In this document: in pieces, positions 49,663 through 57,542 of the stretch
Layout: each line of letters starts with the position of its first letter
How positions within the stretch are numbered: the stretch's first letter is position 1
Source: Streptomyces violens
GTDB lineage: Bacteria > Actinomycetota > Actinomycetes > Streptomycetales > Streptomycetaceae
Direction of reading: 5' to 3'
Assembly (NCBI RefSeq): GCF_000717745.1
Contig: NZ_JOBH01000012.1
Location: forward strand, 186,001-250,000
Length of the DNA stretch: 64,000 bases
The notes under the pieces: generated by a model
The model's input: the letters and a program-made list of their open reading frames with translations, nothing else
Database searches by the model: none
Told to the model about the DNA's origin: nothing
Translations under genes and position numbers: made by a program

Positions 49663-50121
49663 TCAGGAGGCCGGCATGTGCCAGGGCTCTTCGGGGAGCG
49701 GGCTGCCGGTTTCGAGGAGGGTCTTGAGGTTGGAGAGGACCGCCGCCCAGCCGCCGGCCGCGGCCGCGCGCTCGGCCTCGTCGGCCAGGTTCTCGTGGGT
49801 CACGGTGAGCCGGACGATGCCGCCGTACGCCTCGATGCCGAAGGTGACCGTGGACGGGCCGCCGAGCGGCTCCTCGCCCGGCTCGGCCCACGTGGTGACC
49901 AGCCGCCGCGGCGGGGCGCTCTCGACGACCAGCCCGACGACGTCGGCGAGGCCCGAACCGTCCGTGCGCCGGTGCTCCCAGGGGGAGCCGGTCCGCCAGT
50001 CCGAGACGTTGCTGTGGCCCCAGTACGCGGCCGTCAGCTCGGGGTCGGTCAGCGCGTACCAGACCTTCTCCGGCGTGCTCTCGATGTAGGTGACGTAGGC
50101 AAAGGCCGGTTTCTCGGTCAT
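49663..50121 (-). CDS. AHSA1/SRPBCC-family protein
   Basis: The 152-aa protein has the START-like AHSA1 pattern: VTYIESTPEKVWYALTDPELTAAYWG, GSPWEHRR, and the helix near the end VLSNLKTLLETGSPL. These proteins have a hydrophobic pocket and often pair with an ArsR regulator gene, which is absent here. ATG 50121 has GAGGA 5 bases upstream; a GTG at 50145 is possible but weaker. It is divergent from the cupin gene. Confidence 0.85.
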   Translation of the reverse strand: MTEKPAFAYVTYIESTPEKVWYALTDPELTAAYWGHSNVSDWRTGSPWEHRRTDGSGLADVVGLVVESAPPRRLVTTWAEPGEEPLGGPSTVTFGIEAYGGIVRLTVTHENLADEAERAAAAGGWAAVLSNLKTLLETGSPLPEEPWHMPAS

Positions 50122-50278
50122 GGCGTCCTCGGCTCGTCGTTTCACGGCGCTCTCCCAGCCTCCGCCCGTTCCGCTCGCGCGGCAGGTCAGGACAGCGCCG
50201 AACGGAGTACGGAGGGCGTCCGCGCTTGACTACGCTGCGACCGACGACGACCGCCGCCACACGAGGAGCAGGAATCCG

Positions 50279-50782
50279 ATGACCGCACCCGACGCCTTCC
50301 ACCCCGACCTCCCGCCCCACGAGGACGGTGGCGAGGGGGTGCCCCCGCTGCGGGCGCGGCTGCATCACGTGCGGGCGGACGCGCTGGACGGCGACACCGC
50401 GCAGACCGGCGGCATGCGGCGGTTCGCGGCGATCAGCGGTGGCACGGTCGGCTCCGAGCGGATCTGGATGGGCCAGACGCACGTGGCACCGGGCACCGCC
50501 TCCGCCAACCACCACCACGGCGTCTCGGAGACGGCCATCCACGTCGTGAAGGGCCATCCGGAGTTCGTCTTCCTCGACGACTCCGGCGGCACGCCCGAGG
50601 AGGTCCGCATCCGCACCTCCCCGGGCGACTACATCTTCGTACCTCCGTACGTGCCGCACCGCGAGGAGAACCCGAGCCCGGACGACGAGGCGGTCGTCGT
50701 CATCGCGCGCTCCACGCAGGAGGCGATCGTGGTCAACCTCCCCGAGCTGTACGTCCTCGGCGGCGACACCGGCCGCTCCTGA
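50279..50782 (+). CDS. cupin-domain protein
   Basis: The 167-aa protein has a single cupin fold: HVAPGTASANHHHGVSETAIHVVKGHPEFVF supplies the metal-ligand histidines and a Glu, and TSPGDYIFVPPYVPHREENPS supplies the last histidine. It probably binds a divalent metal. It could be a small dioxygenase or isomerase, or a ligand binder. GAGGAGCAGGAA precedes ATG 50279. It stands alone between the divergent AHSA1 gene and a convergent unknown gene. Confidence 0.85.
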   Translation: MTAPDAFHPDLPPHEDGGEGVPPLRARLHHVRADALDGDTAQTGGMRRFAAISGGTVGSERIWMGQTHVAPGTASANHHHGVSETAIHVVKGHPEFVFLDDSGGTPEEVRIRTSPGDYIFVPPYVPHREENPSPDDEAVVVIARSTQEAIVVNLPELYVLGGDTGRS

Positions 50783-50800
50783 GAGGCGGCCTCGCGCGGC

Positions 50801-51112
50801 TCAGACCTCGGCCGCGATCCAGGCGATGTGCCAGCCATTCTTGGCGGCGTACTCGGGGTCGATCGCCTGGCGGTCCACGCGCCGCACATAAATGCGGAAA
50901 CCGGTCGGGGTGGCGGCATAGACGGTGTTGCCGCCGGTGGTCATCCACATGCGGTCGTCACCGGTGAGGGCCGCGATATACGCGGGCGTCGTGGTGAATT
51001 TCCCCTCCGAGGTGTCGACGTCGAGGTACACGCCGTCACCGTTGCGGTCGGGGTAGGCGACCCATCCCTCGCCGGGTGCTGTCCTTCCGGAAACGAGCTT
51101 GCCGTTGGTCAT
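50801..51112 (-). CDS. small protein of unknown function
   Basis: The 103-aa protein (MTNGKLVSGRTAPGEGWVAYPDRNGDGVYLDVDTS...) is beta-rich with many aromatic and Gly residues and no signal peptide. It repeats short strand-turn units (GVYLDVDTSEGKF, MWMTTGGNTVYAATPTGFRIYVRR). I do not recognise the family. ATG 51112 has GGGAG 6 bases upstream; a GTG further out at 51127 is possible. It converges with the cupin gene. Confidence 0.65.
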   Translation of the reverse strand: MTNGKLVSGRTAPGEGWVAYPDRNGDGVYLDVDTSEGKFTTTPAYIAALTGDDRMWMTTGGNTVYAATPTGFRIYVRRVDRQAIDPEYAAKNGWHIAWIAAEV

Positions 51113-51542
51113 GGCGACTCCCGTCACGTCATGTACAGCTCATTCGACCCTGGCGGCCACTGTTCCGAGTCTGGTTGGATACCCGAGCCGCGCAAGGCCG
51201 TTCGGGAGAGAATGGCCGGATGCGAAATGCGCGGTACCGGGCCCGGTCGGAATGGCCGGAATCGCCGTTGACCGGGGAGTTCCGGGCGTCGGGGGTTGAC
51301 AGCCGGGGGCCGTCTCAAGACTGTGGTTAGCAGCCTCTGGCGGCCCCGAATCGGTTCATCGGCGCATGAGGAGACCGCGATCCGGGCCTCGCGGCGGTCC
51401 TTTTCACAAGGCGGCGTCCGCCACGGCGGAAAAAGACCTCGACATCGGGCAGTACGGCCTGCCCGTCCTCCGCGCCGACAGAATCCCTTTTCCCGTTGTG
51501 ATGTCCGTACGGACATCAGCTGGAATCGGTCGGAGGTGTCCC
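51113..51542. other. intergenic region before the GMC/HDO operon
   Basis: These 430 bases carry no convincing gene. The only clear structure is the perfect 20-bp palindrome at 51499-51518. The sequence around 51480-51498 (CCTTTTCCCGTTG) is locally AT-richer and may hold the operon promoter. Confidence 0.5.
51499..51518. promoter_or_regulatory. perfect 20-bp palindrome, operator candidate
   Basis: TGATGTCCGTACGGACATCA reads the same on both strands across all 20 bases. It ends 24 bases before the GTG of the first reading frame of the operon. The length and symmetry fit a TetR-type repressor dimer. No regulator gene lies directly beside it. Confidence 0.65.
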
Positions 51543-52060
51543 GTGCATTCTTCCTCACCGCCGTCACCGGATTACGAGTTCCGCGCCCCCGACGACCGGT
51601 CCGATTTCACCGAGGTGGTGGGGCCGGCCTACGGCGGATACGACCATTCACCGGAACACCGCGCGACCGTCGCCGAGTTGCTGGAGCCCAAGCGCTCGCT
51701 GCTCGCGTGCGCCGCGGGCCGGCCCTGCGCCACGCTGGCCGGCTACTCCCTGGACATGACGCTGCCGGGCACCGGCCCGCGCCCCGTCTTCGGCATCGGC
51801 TACGTCGCCGTCTCCCCCGCGCACCGCCGCCGCGGCCTGATGCGCGACATGATCCTGCGGGTCCTCGCCGATCTGCACACCACGCGGGCCGAGCCGGTCG
51901 CGGTCCTCAACTCCACCGAGCCGGCCCTCTACGGCCGCTTCGGCTTCGGCGCCGCCAGTCAGGCCGTCAGCCTCACCATCCCGGTGGAGGCTCGCGCGCT
52001 CACCGAGGGCCCGGCGGACGACGGCCCGCCGCTCACCCTGGAGGTCACCTCGCCCGCCGG
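51543..52060 (+). pseudogene. N-terminal fragment of an Eis-like GNAT acetyltransferase
   Basis: GTG 51543 has an excellent GGAGGTG site. About 170 residues match the front of Eis-family acetyltransferases: FTEVVGPAYGG, the acetyl-CoA block IGYVAVSPAHRRRGLMRDMILRVLADLHTT, and AVLNSTEPALYGRFGFGAASQAVSL. Eis proteins are about 400 aa with a second GNAT-like and a C-terminal domain. Here similarity stops after LEVTSPAGARRR, and the sequence switches in another frame to the back of an oxidoreductase. The front alone keeps the acetyl-CoA site but lacks the rest, so it is a deletion remnant. Whether a short protein is still made is unknown. Confidence 0.75.
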
Positions 52061-52668
52061 GGCCCGCCGCCGCCCTCCTCACGGACGCGGTCCACCCCGC
52101 CGTCCCCGCCCTCCGGCGGCAGCTCACCGCGATCCCGTACCTGGCCAACATCTGCCTGGTGCTGGAGAACGACCGGCCGCTGTCGGACACCTACTGGCTC
52201 AACGTCACCGACCCCGGCTTCCCCTACGTCGGCGTCATCGAGCACACCAACCTCGACCCGGCGTGGCACTACGGGGGACGGCACGTCGTCTATCTGTCCA
52301 AGTACCTGCCCGCCGGCACCGGGCTGTACCGGATGCCGGACGACCAGGTCTACCGCTACAGCCTGCTCCATCTGCGCCGGATGTTCCCCGCCTTCCGGGA
52401 GGAGTGGGTGCGCGGGTGGCACGTGTGGCGCGCGGAGCACGCCCAGCCGGTGATCACCCGGCACTACTCGCGGACCGTCCCCGCCACCGAGAGCCCCCTG
52501 CCGGGCCTCTACCTGGCCGGCATGGCCCAGGTCTTCCCCGAGGACCGGGGCACCAACTACGCCCTCCGGGGCGGGCAGCGCGCCGGCCGGCTGATCGCCG
52601 ACCGCATCCGGGCCGCGGCGGCCCGGCCCGCGCACCCCGCCCCGCTCACCACGGGAGCGGCCACATGA
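52061..52668 (+). pseudogene. C-terminal fragment of a FAD-dependent oxidoreductase
   Basis: In the frame ending TGA 52666-52668 about 200 residues match the back half of NAD(P)/FAD-dependent amine-oxidase-like proteins. It runs from ALLTDAVHPAVPALRRQLTAIPYLANICLVL through SDTYWLNVTDPGFPYVGVIEHTN and VVYLSKYLPAG, to the FAD-closing GLYLAGMAQVFPEDRGTNYALRGGQRAGRLIADRI. The N-terminal FAD-binding Rossmann half is missing, replaced by the Eis fragment in a different frame. The only in-frame ATG, at 52159, would give an unstable stub. The stop overlaps the aminotransferase ATG, so this gene was once the operon partner of the aminotransferase. Confidence 0.75.
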
Positions 52669-54086
52669 CCGACCTCTTCACCGCCGAGGACTGCCAGTAC
52701 ATGACGCCACGTCAGCTACACGGCCTGTACCGGCGTTACGTCAGCCGCAGCCAGGTGTCGCTGATCGGCTCCTTCGGCTTCGGGCACGACCTGGCCGAGC
52801 GCGCGGAGGGCTGCTGGATCACGCTGCGCGACGGCCGCCGGATCCTGGACTTCACCGGCGGCATCGGCGTGCTGAACCACGGGCACAACCACCCGCGCAT
52901 CCTCGCCGCCCGCCGCCGCTTCGCCGAACGCCAGGCAATGGAGGTGCACAAGAACTTCCTCTCCCCCTACGTCGCCGCGCTCGGCCACAACCTCGCGCAG
53001 CTCCTCCCCGGCGACCTGAACATCAGCTACTTCCCGAACTCCGGCGCCGAGGCCGTCGAGGGCGCGGTGAAGCTGGCGTACAAGTACCACCGCGGCCGTC
53101 GTGGCACGGTGCTCCACTCCGACATCGCCTTCCACGGCAAGCTGCTCGGCGCGGGCAGCCTCACCGCGTCACCGGAGGTGGACTTCCCGTTCCCCGGGCT
53201 GCCCGGCACCGACTCCTTCACCTACGACGACCTGCACTCTTTCGTCCTCGCGCTGGAGCGGCACACCACCGGGGACGGCGGCAGCGATGTGTACGCGGTG
53301 GTGCTGGAGCCGTTCAGCGCCTCGGGGCTGCGCGAGTGCTCCGAGGAGTTCCTGCGCGAGGTCCGGCGGCTGTGCACCGAGCAGGGCATCGTGCTGGTCT
53401 TCGACGAGGTGTACACCGGCTGGGGCCGGACCGGGACGCTCTTCCACTTCATGCGGTACCCGGAGCTGGTGCCGGACGTGCTGACCACCTCCAAGTCCTT
53501 CGGCGGCGGCAAGGCGTCGATCTCCGGCTACATCGCACGCGAGACGCTGTTCCGCGCCGCGTACGACAACCTCGCCGACGCGACGCTGCACAGCACCACG
53601 TACTACGGCTTCGGGGAGGAGACCGTCACGGCGCTGGAGGCGGTGGCCATCGCGGTCGAGGACGACTATCCGGGTCGGGCCGTGCGGATCGGCGAACAGC
53701 TCGCCGCCGGCCTGGCCCTGATCGCCGCCCGGCACCCGGGGCTGGTCGCGGGTACCGCCGGGCGGGGCGCACTGCACGGCGTGTTCCTGCGGGCCGGCCA
53801 TCCGGCACTGGACCGCGTGCTGCGGCTGCTGCCCGGCTCCTTCGCGCGGGACCCGCGGCTGCGGCTCAAACTGATCACCGCGGCCGTGATCGCCGCCCTG
53901 TACCGGGAGCACGACGTGCTGGCGTTCTACGGCTCCAACCACGGCCTGCCGCTGATCGTCGCGCCGCCGTTGGTGGCCGGGGACAAGGAGGTCGAGGTGT
54001 TCCTGGCGGCGCTGGACGCCGTACTGGACCAGGGCGCGCCCCGGTTGCTGGCGGCGTTCGCGAAGGACAAGGCGGTGCGGCGATGA
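52665..54086 (+). CDS. class III PLP-dependent aminotransferase
   Basis: The 473-aa protein has the fold type I, class III pattern. It shows LDFTGGIGVLNHGHNHPRI, the phosphate-binding SYFPNSGAEAVEGAVKLAYKYH, VLVFDEVYTGWGRTGTLF with the Asp that holds the PLP nitrogen, and VLTTSKSFGGGKASISGYIA with the Schiff-base Lys. It moves an amino group between an omega-amino or amino-aldehyde substrate and a keto acid. ATG 52665 overlaps the stop before it, and its own stop overlaps the next gene. It is the first intact gene of the operon with two GMC oxidoreductases and a diiron protein. Confidence 0.92.
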   Translation: MTDLFTAEDCQYMTPRQLHGLYRRYVSRSQVSLIGSFGFGHDLAERAEGCWITLRDGRRILDFTGGIGVLNHGHNHPRILAARRRFAERQAMEVHKNFLSPYVAALGHNLAQLLPGDLNISYFPNSGAEAVEGAVKLAYKYHRGRRGTVLHSDIAFHGKLLGAGSLTASPEVDFPFPGLPGTDSFTYDDLHSFVLALERHTTGDGGSDVYAVVLEPFSASGLRECSEEFLREVRRLCTEQGIVLVFDEVYTGWGRTGTLFHFMRYPELVPDVLTTSKSFGGGKASISGYIARETLFRAAYDNLADATLHSTTYYGFGEETVTALEAVAIAVEDDYPGRAVRIGEQLAAGLALIAARHPGLVAGTAGRGALHGVFLRAGHPALDRVLRLLPGSFARDPRLRLKLITAAVIAALYREHDVLAFYGSNHGLPLIVAPPLVAGDKEVEVFLAALDAVLDQGAPRLLAAFAKDKAVRR

Positions 54087-54499
54087 GGGCCGCGGCCGCT
54101 CTGGAGCGGGCACTGTCGGCGAGCGGGCTGCCCGCGGTGTGGGCCGCGCGCCATCCGGTACTGCGGGACCGCGAGGTGCGGGAGCGTGCCACCGCCCATG
54201 TCGCGGGCAGTCTGCGGGTCCAGCCGCGGCCGTACCGGATCGCTGCCGGGCTTGCCCTGCGCCTGCTGCCGTTGGCGTTTCTGCTGGTCACCGGCCGGTG
54301 GGTGACCATGGCCGGACCGGCGGCGCTGGCGAACGGGAGCGCGCGGCTGGCGCGGCTGCCGGGGTGCGCGCTGCTGCTGCGGTCGGCCGAGGCGCTGGCG
54401 CTGTACGGCGGGCTGGACGGGGGCCCGGACCGCCTCGTCCGCGGCGCGGCCCCGCAGCCGCCCGTGCCGCCCTCCGTCCGGACGGAGGTCACGACATGA
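54083..54499 (+). CDS. small operon protein, unknown
   Basis: The 138-aa protein is Ala/Arg/Leu-rich with one hydrophobic stretch (LRLLPLAFLLVTGRWVTMAGPAALA). I do not recognise a family. Both ends overlap their neighbours by 4 bases (ATGA), so it is made with the aminotransferase and the first GMC oxidoreductase. A role as a membrane or chaperone-like partner of the oxidoreductase is possible, as small subunits often precede GMC genes, but this is a guess. Confidence 0.7.
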   Translation: MRAAAALERALSASGLPAVWAARHPVLRDREVRERATAHVAGSLRVQPRPYRIAAGLALRLLPLAFLLVTGRWVTMAGPAALANGSARLARLPGCALLLRSAEALALYGGLDGGPDRLVRGAAPQPPVPPSVRTEVTT

Positions 54500-55995
54500 G
54501 CGGGCGCACACCACGCGCCGTCGACTGCGAAGCGCTGGTGATCGGTTCGGGCGCGGGCGGGGCCGTCGCCGCGCTGGAGCTGGCCCGCGCGGGCCGCCAC
54601 CCGCACGTACTGGAGGAAGGCCCGCGGGTCTCCCCCGCCGAACTCGCCGCCACCGCACCGGCCGACAGCCTGCGCCGGCTGTACCGCAACGCGGGGCTCA
54701 CCCCGGTCTACGGCAGCCCCGTCATCCCGTACGGCGAGGGCCGCTGCGTGGGCGGCACCACCGTGGTCAACGGCGGACTGCTGTGGGAGCCGCCGGCCGG
54801 GCTGCTGGACCGCTGGGCGGACGGCCTCGGCACCGACGGCTACCGCGCCCGCCACCTGGCCGGGCATCTGAGCGAGATCTCCCGGCGGCTGGCGGTGGAC
54901 GCGCAGCGGCACGGCGCGGGCAACGAGGACTCCCGGCTGCTGGCCGCCGCGGCCGACGGGCTGGGCTGGGGCTGGACGCTCGCGCGGCGCGCCGCACCGG
55001 GCTGCGCGCACCGCAACCGCTGCCCCACCGGCTGCCCGTCCGGCGCCAAGCGGACGATGGCGACGACGTATCTGCCGGAGGCCGAGCGGTACGGCGCGCG
55101 GATCGAACCGGGCGTGCGGGCCGTACGGCTGGAACACGACGGCAGTACGGTGCGCACCGTACGGGCCGTGGGGCCGGACGGTGCGCCGGTGCGGTACCGG
55201 CCGCGTGCGGTCTTCCTCGCCGCCGGGGCCGTCGGCAGCGCCGCGCTCCTCCAGCGCAGCGGCATCCACCGCAGGACGGCGGGGCGCGCCATGGCCTTCC
55301 ACGTCAATCTGCGGCTGCCCGCCCGCTTCGGCTCCGCGCTGCACGCCGAGCGGGGCACCATCTTCACCGCCCAGCTCAGCGAGTTCGGCGGACTGGGCAT
55401 CCATGTCATGGCCGCCAACCTCACGCCCGGGTCGCTGGCGGCGGCGCTCGCGCGCCAGGGGCCCGCGGTGATCGACGCGGCGCTGGCCGGTCTGGAGCGG
55501 ATGGCGGTCTTCACCGTGCAGGTCCGGATGACGGGCCGGATACGCGTCGGCCGGTTCCCCGGCGCGGGCACCGTGCTGCGCCACCGCCTCACTCCGTACG
55601 ACGTGGATCTGCTGCGGTTCGCGCTGGTGCGTGCCGCGCGGCTGCTGTTCCGGGCCGGCGCCGTCGAGCTGTATCCGCCGGGGCCCGGGGTGCTGGGTTC
55701 GCCGCGCGCCGCCGAGGAGTTCGCGCGCCGGTCCGACCCGCGCGGCTGGGACCTGGTCTCCGTGCACGCCATGGCGTCCTGCCCGATGGGGCCGCCCGGG
55801 CGGGGCGGGGTGTGCGACACGGACGGCCGCCCGTACGGCTTCCGCAATCTGTATGTCTGCGACGCCGCGGTGCTGCCGGGCCCGACCGGCATCAGCCCAC
55901 AGGGAACGATCATGGCGTTCGCGCACGAGATCGCCGCCCGGCACCTCACGGCCCCGGCAGCGGGCCCGGTAAGCCCGGTAAGGAGGAACCGATGA
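54496..55995 (+). CDS. GMC-type FAD oxidoreductase, long-chain-alcohol-oxidase-like
   Basis: The 499-aa flavoprotein has the FAD fold EALVIGSGAGGAVAALELARAG, the motif EGRCVGGTTVVNGGLLWEPP and the Cys motif CAHRNRCPTGCPSGAKRTM typical of fatty-alcohol-oxidase-like GMC enzymes. The C-terminal block VHAMASCPMGP...NLYVCDAAVLPGPTGISPQGTIMAFAHEIA carries the active-site His region. It should oxidise an alcohol to aldehyde. The true start is ATG 54496, overlapping the previous stop; a longer open frame to 54139 lies inside the small gene. It is one of two GMC enzymes side by side, with only low mutual similarity by eye. Confidence 0.88.
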   Translation: MSGRTPRAVDCEALVIGSGAGGAVAALELARAGRHPHVLEEGPRVSPAELAATAPADSLRRLYRNAGLTPVYGSPVIPYGEGRCVGGTTVVNGGLLWEPPAGLLDRWADGLGTDGYRARHLAGHLSEISRRLAVDAQRHGAGNEDSRLLAAAADGLGWGWTLARRAAPGCAHRNRCPTGCPSGAKRTMATTYLPEAERYGARIEPGVRAVRLEHDGSTVRTVRAVGPDGAPVRYRPRAVFLAAGAVGSAALLQRSGIHRRTAGRAMAFHVNLRLPARFGSALHAERGTIFTAQLSEFGGLGIHVMAANLTPGSLAAALARQGPAVIDAALAGLERMAVFTVQVRMTGRIRVGRFPGAGTVLRHRLTPYDVDLLRFALVRAARLLFRAGAVELYPPGPGVLGSPRAAEEFARRSDPRGWDLVSVHAMASCPMGPPGRGGVCDTDGRPYGFRNLYVCDAAVLPGPTGISPQGTIMAFAHEIAARHLTAPAAGPVSPVRRNR

Positions 55996-57542
55996 ACACC
56001 GGCCATGATCCGGACATCCCGGGGCTGTTGCGGCCCTCCGGGCCCGAGGTGGACTGCGACATCGCGGTCATCGGCGCCGGGATGGGCGGCGCCACCCTGG
56101 CGTACGCGCTGCGCGACTCCGGCGCCCGCGTCCTCGTCGTCGAGCGCGGCGACTTCCTGCCCCGGGAGGCGGCGAACTGGTCGCCGCACGCGGTCTTCAC
56201 CGAGAAGCGGTACCGCAACGCCGAGCACTGGTACGACGCGGGCACCGGGCGGCGGTTCCAGCCCGGCGTGCACTACTACGTCGGCGGCAACACCAAGGTC
56301 TTCGGGGCGACCCTGCCGCGGTTCCGGGAGGCGGACTTCGGCCCCGTGCGGCACGCCGAGGGCCTCTCGCGGGCCTGGCCCTTCCCGTACGCGGAGCTGG
56401 AGCCGTACTACGCCGAGGCCGAGCGGATCTACCGGGTGCACGGCACGGCCGGCCAGGACCCCACCGAGCCCTGGCGGTCGGGCGGCTTCCCGTACCCGGC
56501 GGTGCCCCACGAGCCCGCGGTCGCCGCGCTCGCCGACGCGCTGCGGGCCCAGGGCCTGGCCCCCTTCGACCTGCCCACCGGCATCGACCTGCGCCCGGAC
56601 GGCGCGTGCGTGCGCTGCGCCACCTGCGACGGCTTCCCGTGTCTGCTGGGCGCCAAGAGCGACGCCGACGTGTGCGCGCTGCGGCCCGCGCTGGCCTCGG
56701 GGAACGTGTCCCTGCTGACCCGCACCACCGTGACCGGGCTGCGGACCGATCCGCCGGGGCGGCGGGTGACCGTCGCCGCCGCCCGGCACGACGGTACGGA
56801 GCTCCGCATCCGCGCCGACCGGTACGTGCTGGCCTGCGGCGCGGTCAACACGGCGGCGCTGCTGCTGCGCTCCCGTAACGGGCGGCACGAGGGCCTGGCG
56901 AACTCCTCCGGGCAGGTCGGCCGCAACTACATGGTGCACAACAGCACCTTCCTCGTCGCCGTCGATCCCCGCCACCCGAGCCGGACGGTCTTCCAGAAGA
57001 CCCTCGGCCTGAACGACTGGTACCTGGCGAACGGCGCGCACGGCCCCCTGGGCAATGTCCAGACCCTCGGCAAGCTCGGCCCCGCCACCGCCCGCGGCCT
57101 CCATCCCCGTCTCCCCACGCCACTGCTGGAGTTCCTCACCGGGCACAGCGTCGACCTCTACCTCACGAGCGAGGACCTGCCGGCCCCGGACAACCGCGTC
57201 ACGGTCGACCCGAGCGGCGCGATCCGGGTCGGGTGGCGGCCGGTCAATCTCGCACCGCACCGCGAACTGGTGCGCAGGACCGCCCGGATGATGCGCCGCG
57301 CCGGTTATCCCCTCATCTCCGCACGGCGCATGGGCATCGACGTCACCTCGCACCAGTGCGGTACGGCGGTCGCCGGCGCCGACCCGGCCACCAGCGTCGT
57401 CGACCCGACGTGCAAGGCACACGACCTGAACAACCTCTGGATCGCCGACAGTTCGTGGTTCCCGTCGTCGGCGGCCGTCAACCCCGGCCTGACCATCGCC
57501 GCCAACGCGCTCCGCGTCGCGGAGAAGGGAGGACTGCGATGA
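55992..57542 (+). CDS. second GMC-family FAD oxidoreductase
   Basis: The 516-aa protein has DIAVIGAGMGGATLAYALRDSG at the front, HYYVGGNTKVFGATLPRFREADF and the GMC middle motif WPFPYAELEPYYAEAERIYRVHG. It has a Cys-rich stretch CVRCATCDGFPCLLGAKSDAD. The C-terminal GMC_oxred_C domain has HQCGTAVAGADPATSVVDP and LWIADSSWFPSSAAVNPGLTIAANALR, with the active-site His and Asn. It probably oxidises a sugar- or polyol-like alcohol. AGGAGG precedes ATG 55992, which overlaps the previous stop; its own stop overlaps the diiron gene. Confidence 0.9.
   Translation: MNTGHDPDIPGLLRPSGPEVDCDIAVIGAGMGGATLAYALRDSGARVLVVERGDFLPREAANWSPHAVFTEKRYRNAEHWYDAGTGRRFQPGVHYYVGGNTKVFGATLPRFREADFGPVRHAEGLSRAWPFPYAELEPYYAEAERIYRVHGTAGQDPTEPWRSGGFPYPAVPHEPAVAALADALRAQGLAPFDLPTGIDLRPDGACVRCATCDGFPCLLGAKSDADVCALRPALASGNVSLLTRTTVTGLRTDPPGRRVTVAAARHDGTELRIRADRYVLACGAVNTAALLLRSRNGRHEGLANSSGQVGRNYMVHNSTFLVAVDPRHPSRTVFQKTLGLNDWYLANGAHGPLGNVQTLGKLGPATARGLHPRLPTPLLEFLTGHSVDLYLTSEDLPAPDNRVTVDPSGAIRVGWRPVNLAPHRELVRRTARMMRRAGYPLISARRMGIDVTSHQCGTAVAGADPATSVVDPTCKAHDLNNLWIADSSWFPSSAAVNPGLTIAANALRVAEKGGLR

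Noticed and set aside
52159..52668. A functional 169-residue protein from the oxidoreductase tail
   Set aside because: The ATG at 52159 has no ribosome site and the piece lacks the FAD-binding half, so it is better called a fragment.
51366..54086. A 906-codon open frame across the Eis fragment, oxidoreductase fragment and aminotransferase
   Set aside because: The frame matches Eis at its left end and the aminotransferase at its right end, but reads the oxidoreductase part out of frame (Arg/Pro-rich). High GC keeps stops rare. The aminotransferase has its own overlapping ATG.
54783..57542. A 919-codon open frame in front of the second GMC gene
   Set aside because: Everything before ATG 55992 is an out-of-frame shadow of the first GMC gene; only the part from 55992 has family similarity.
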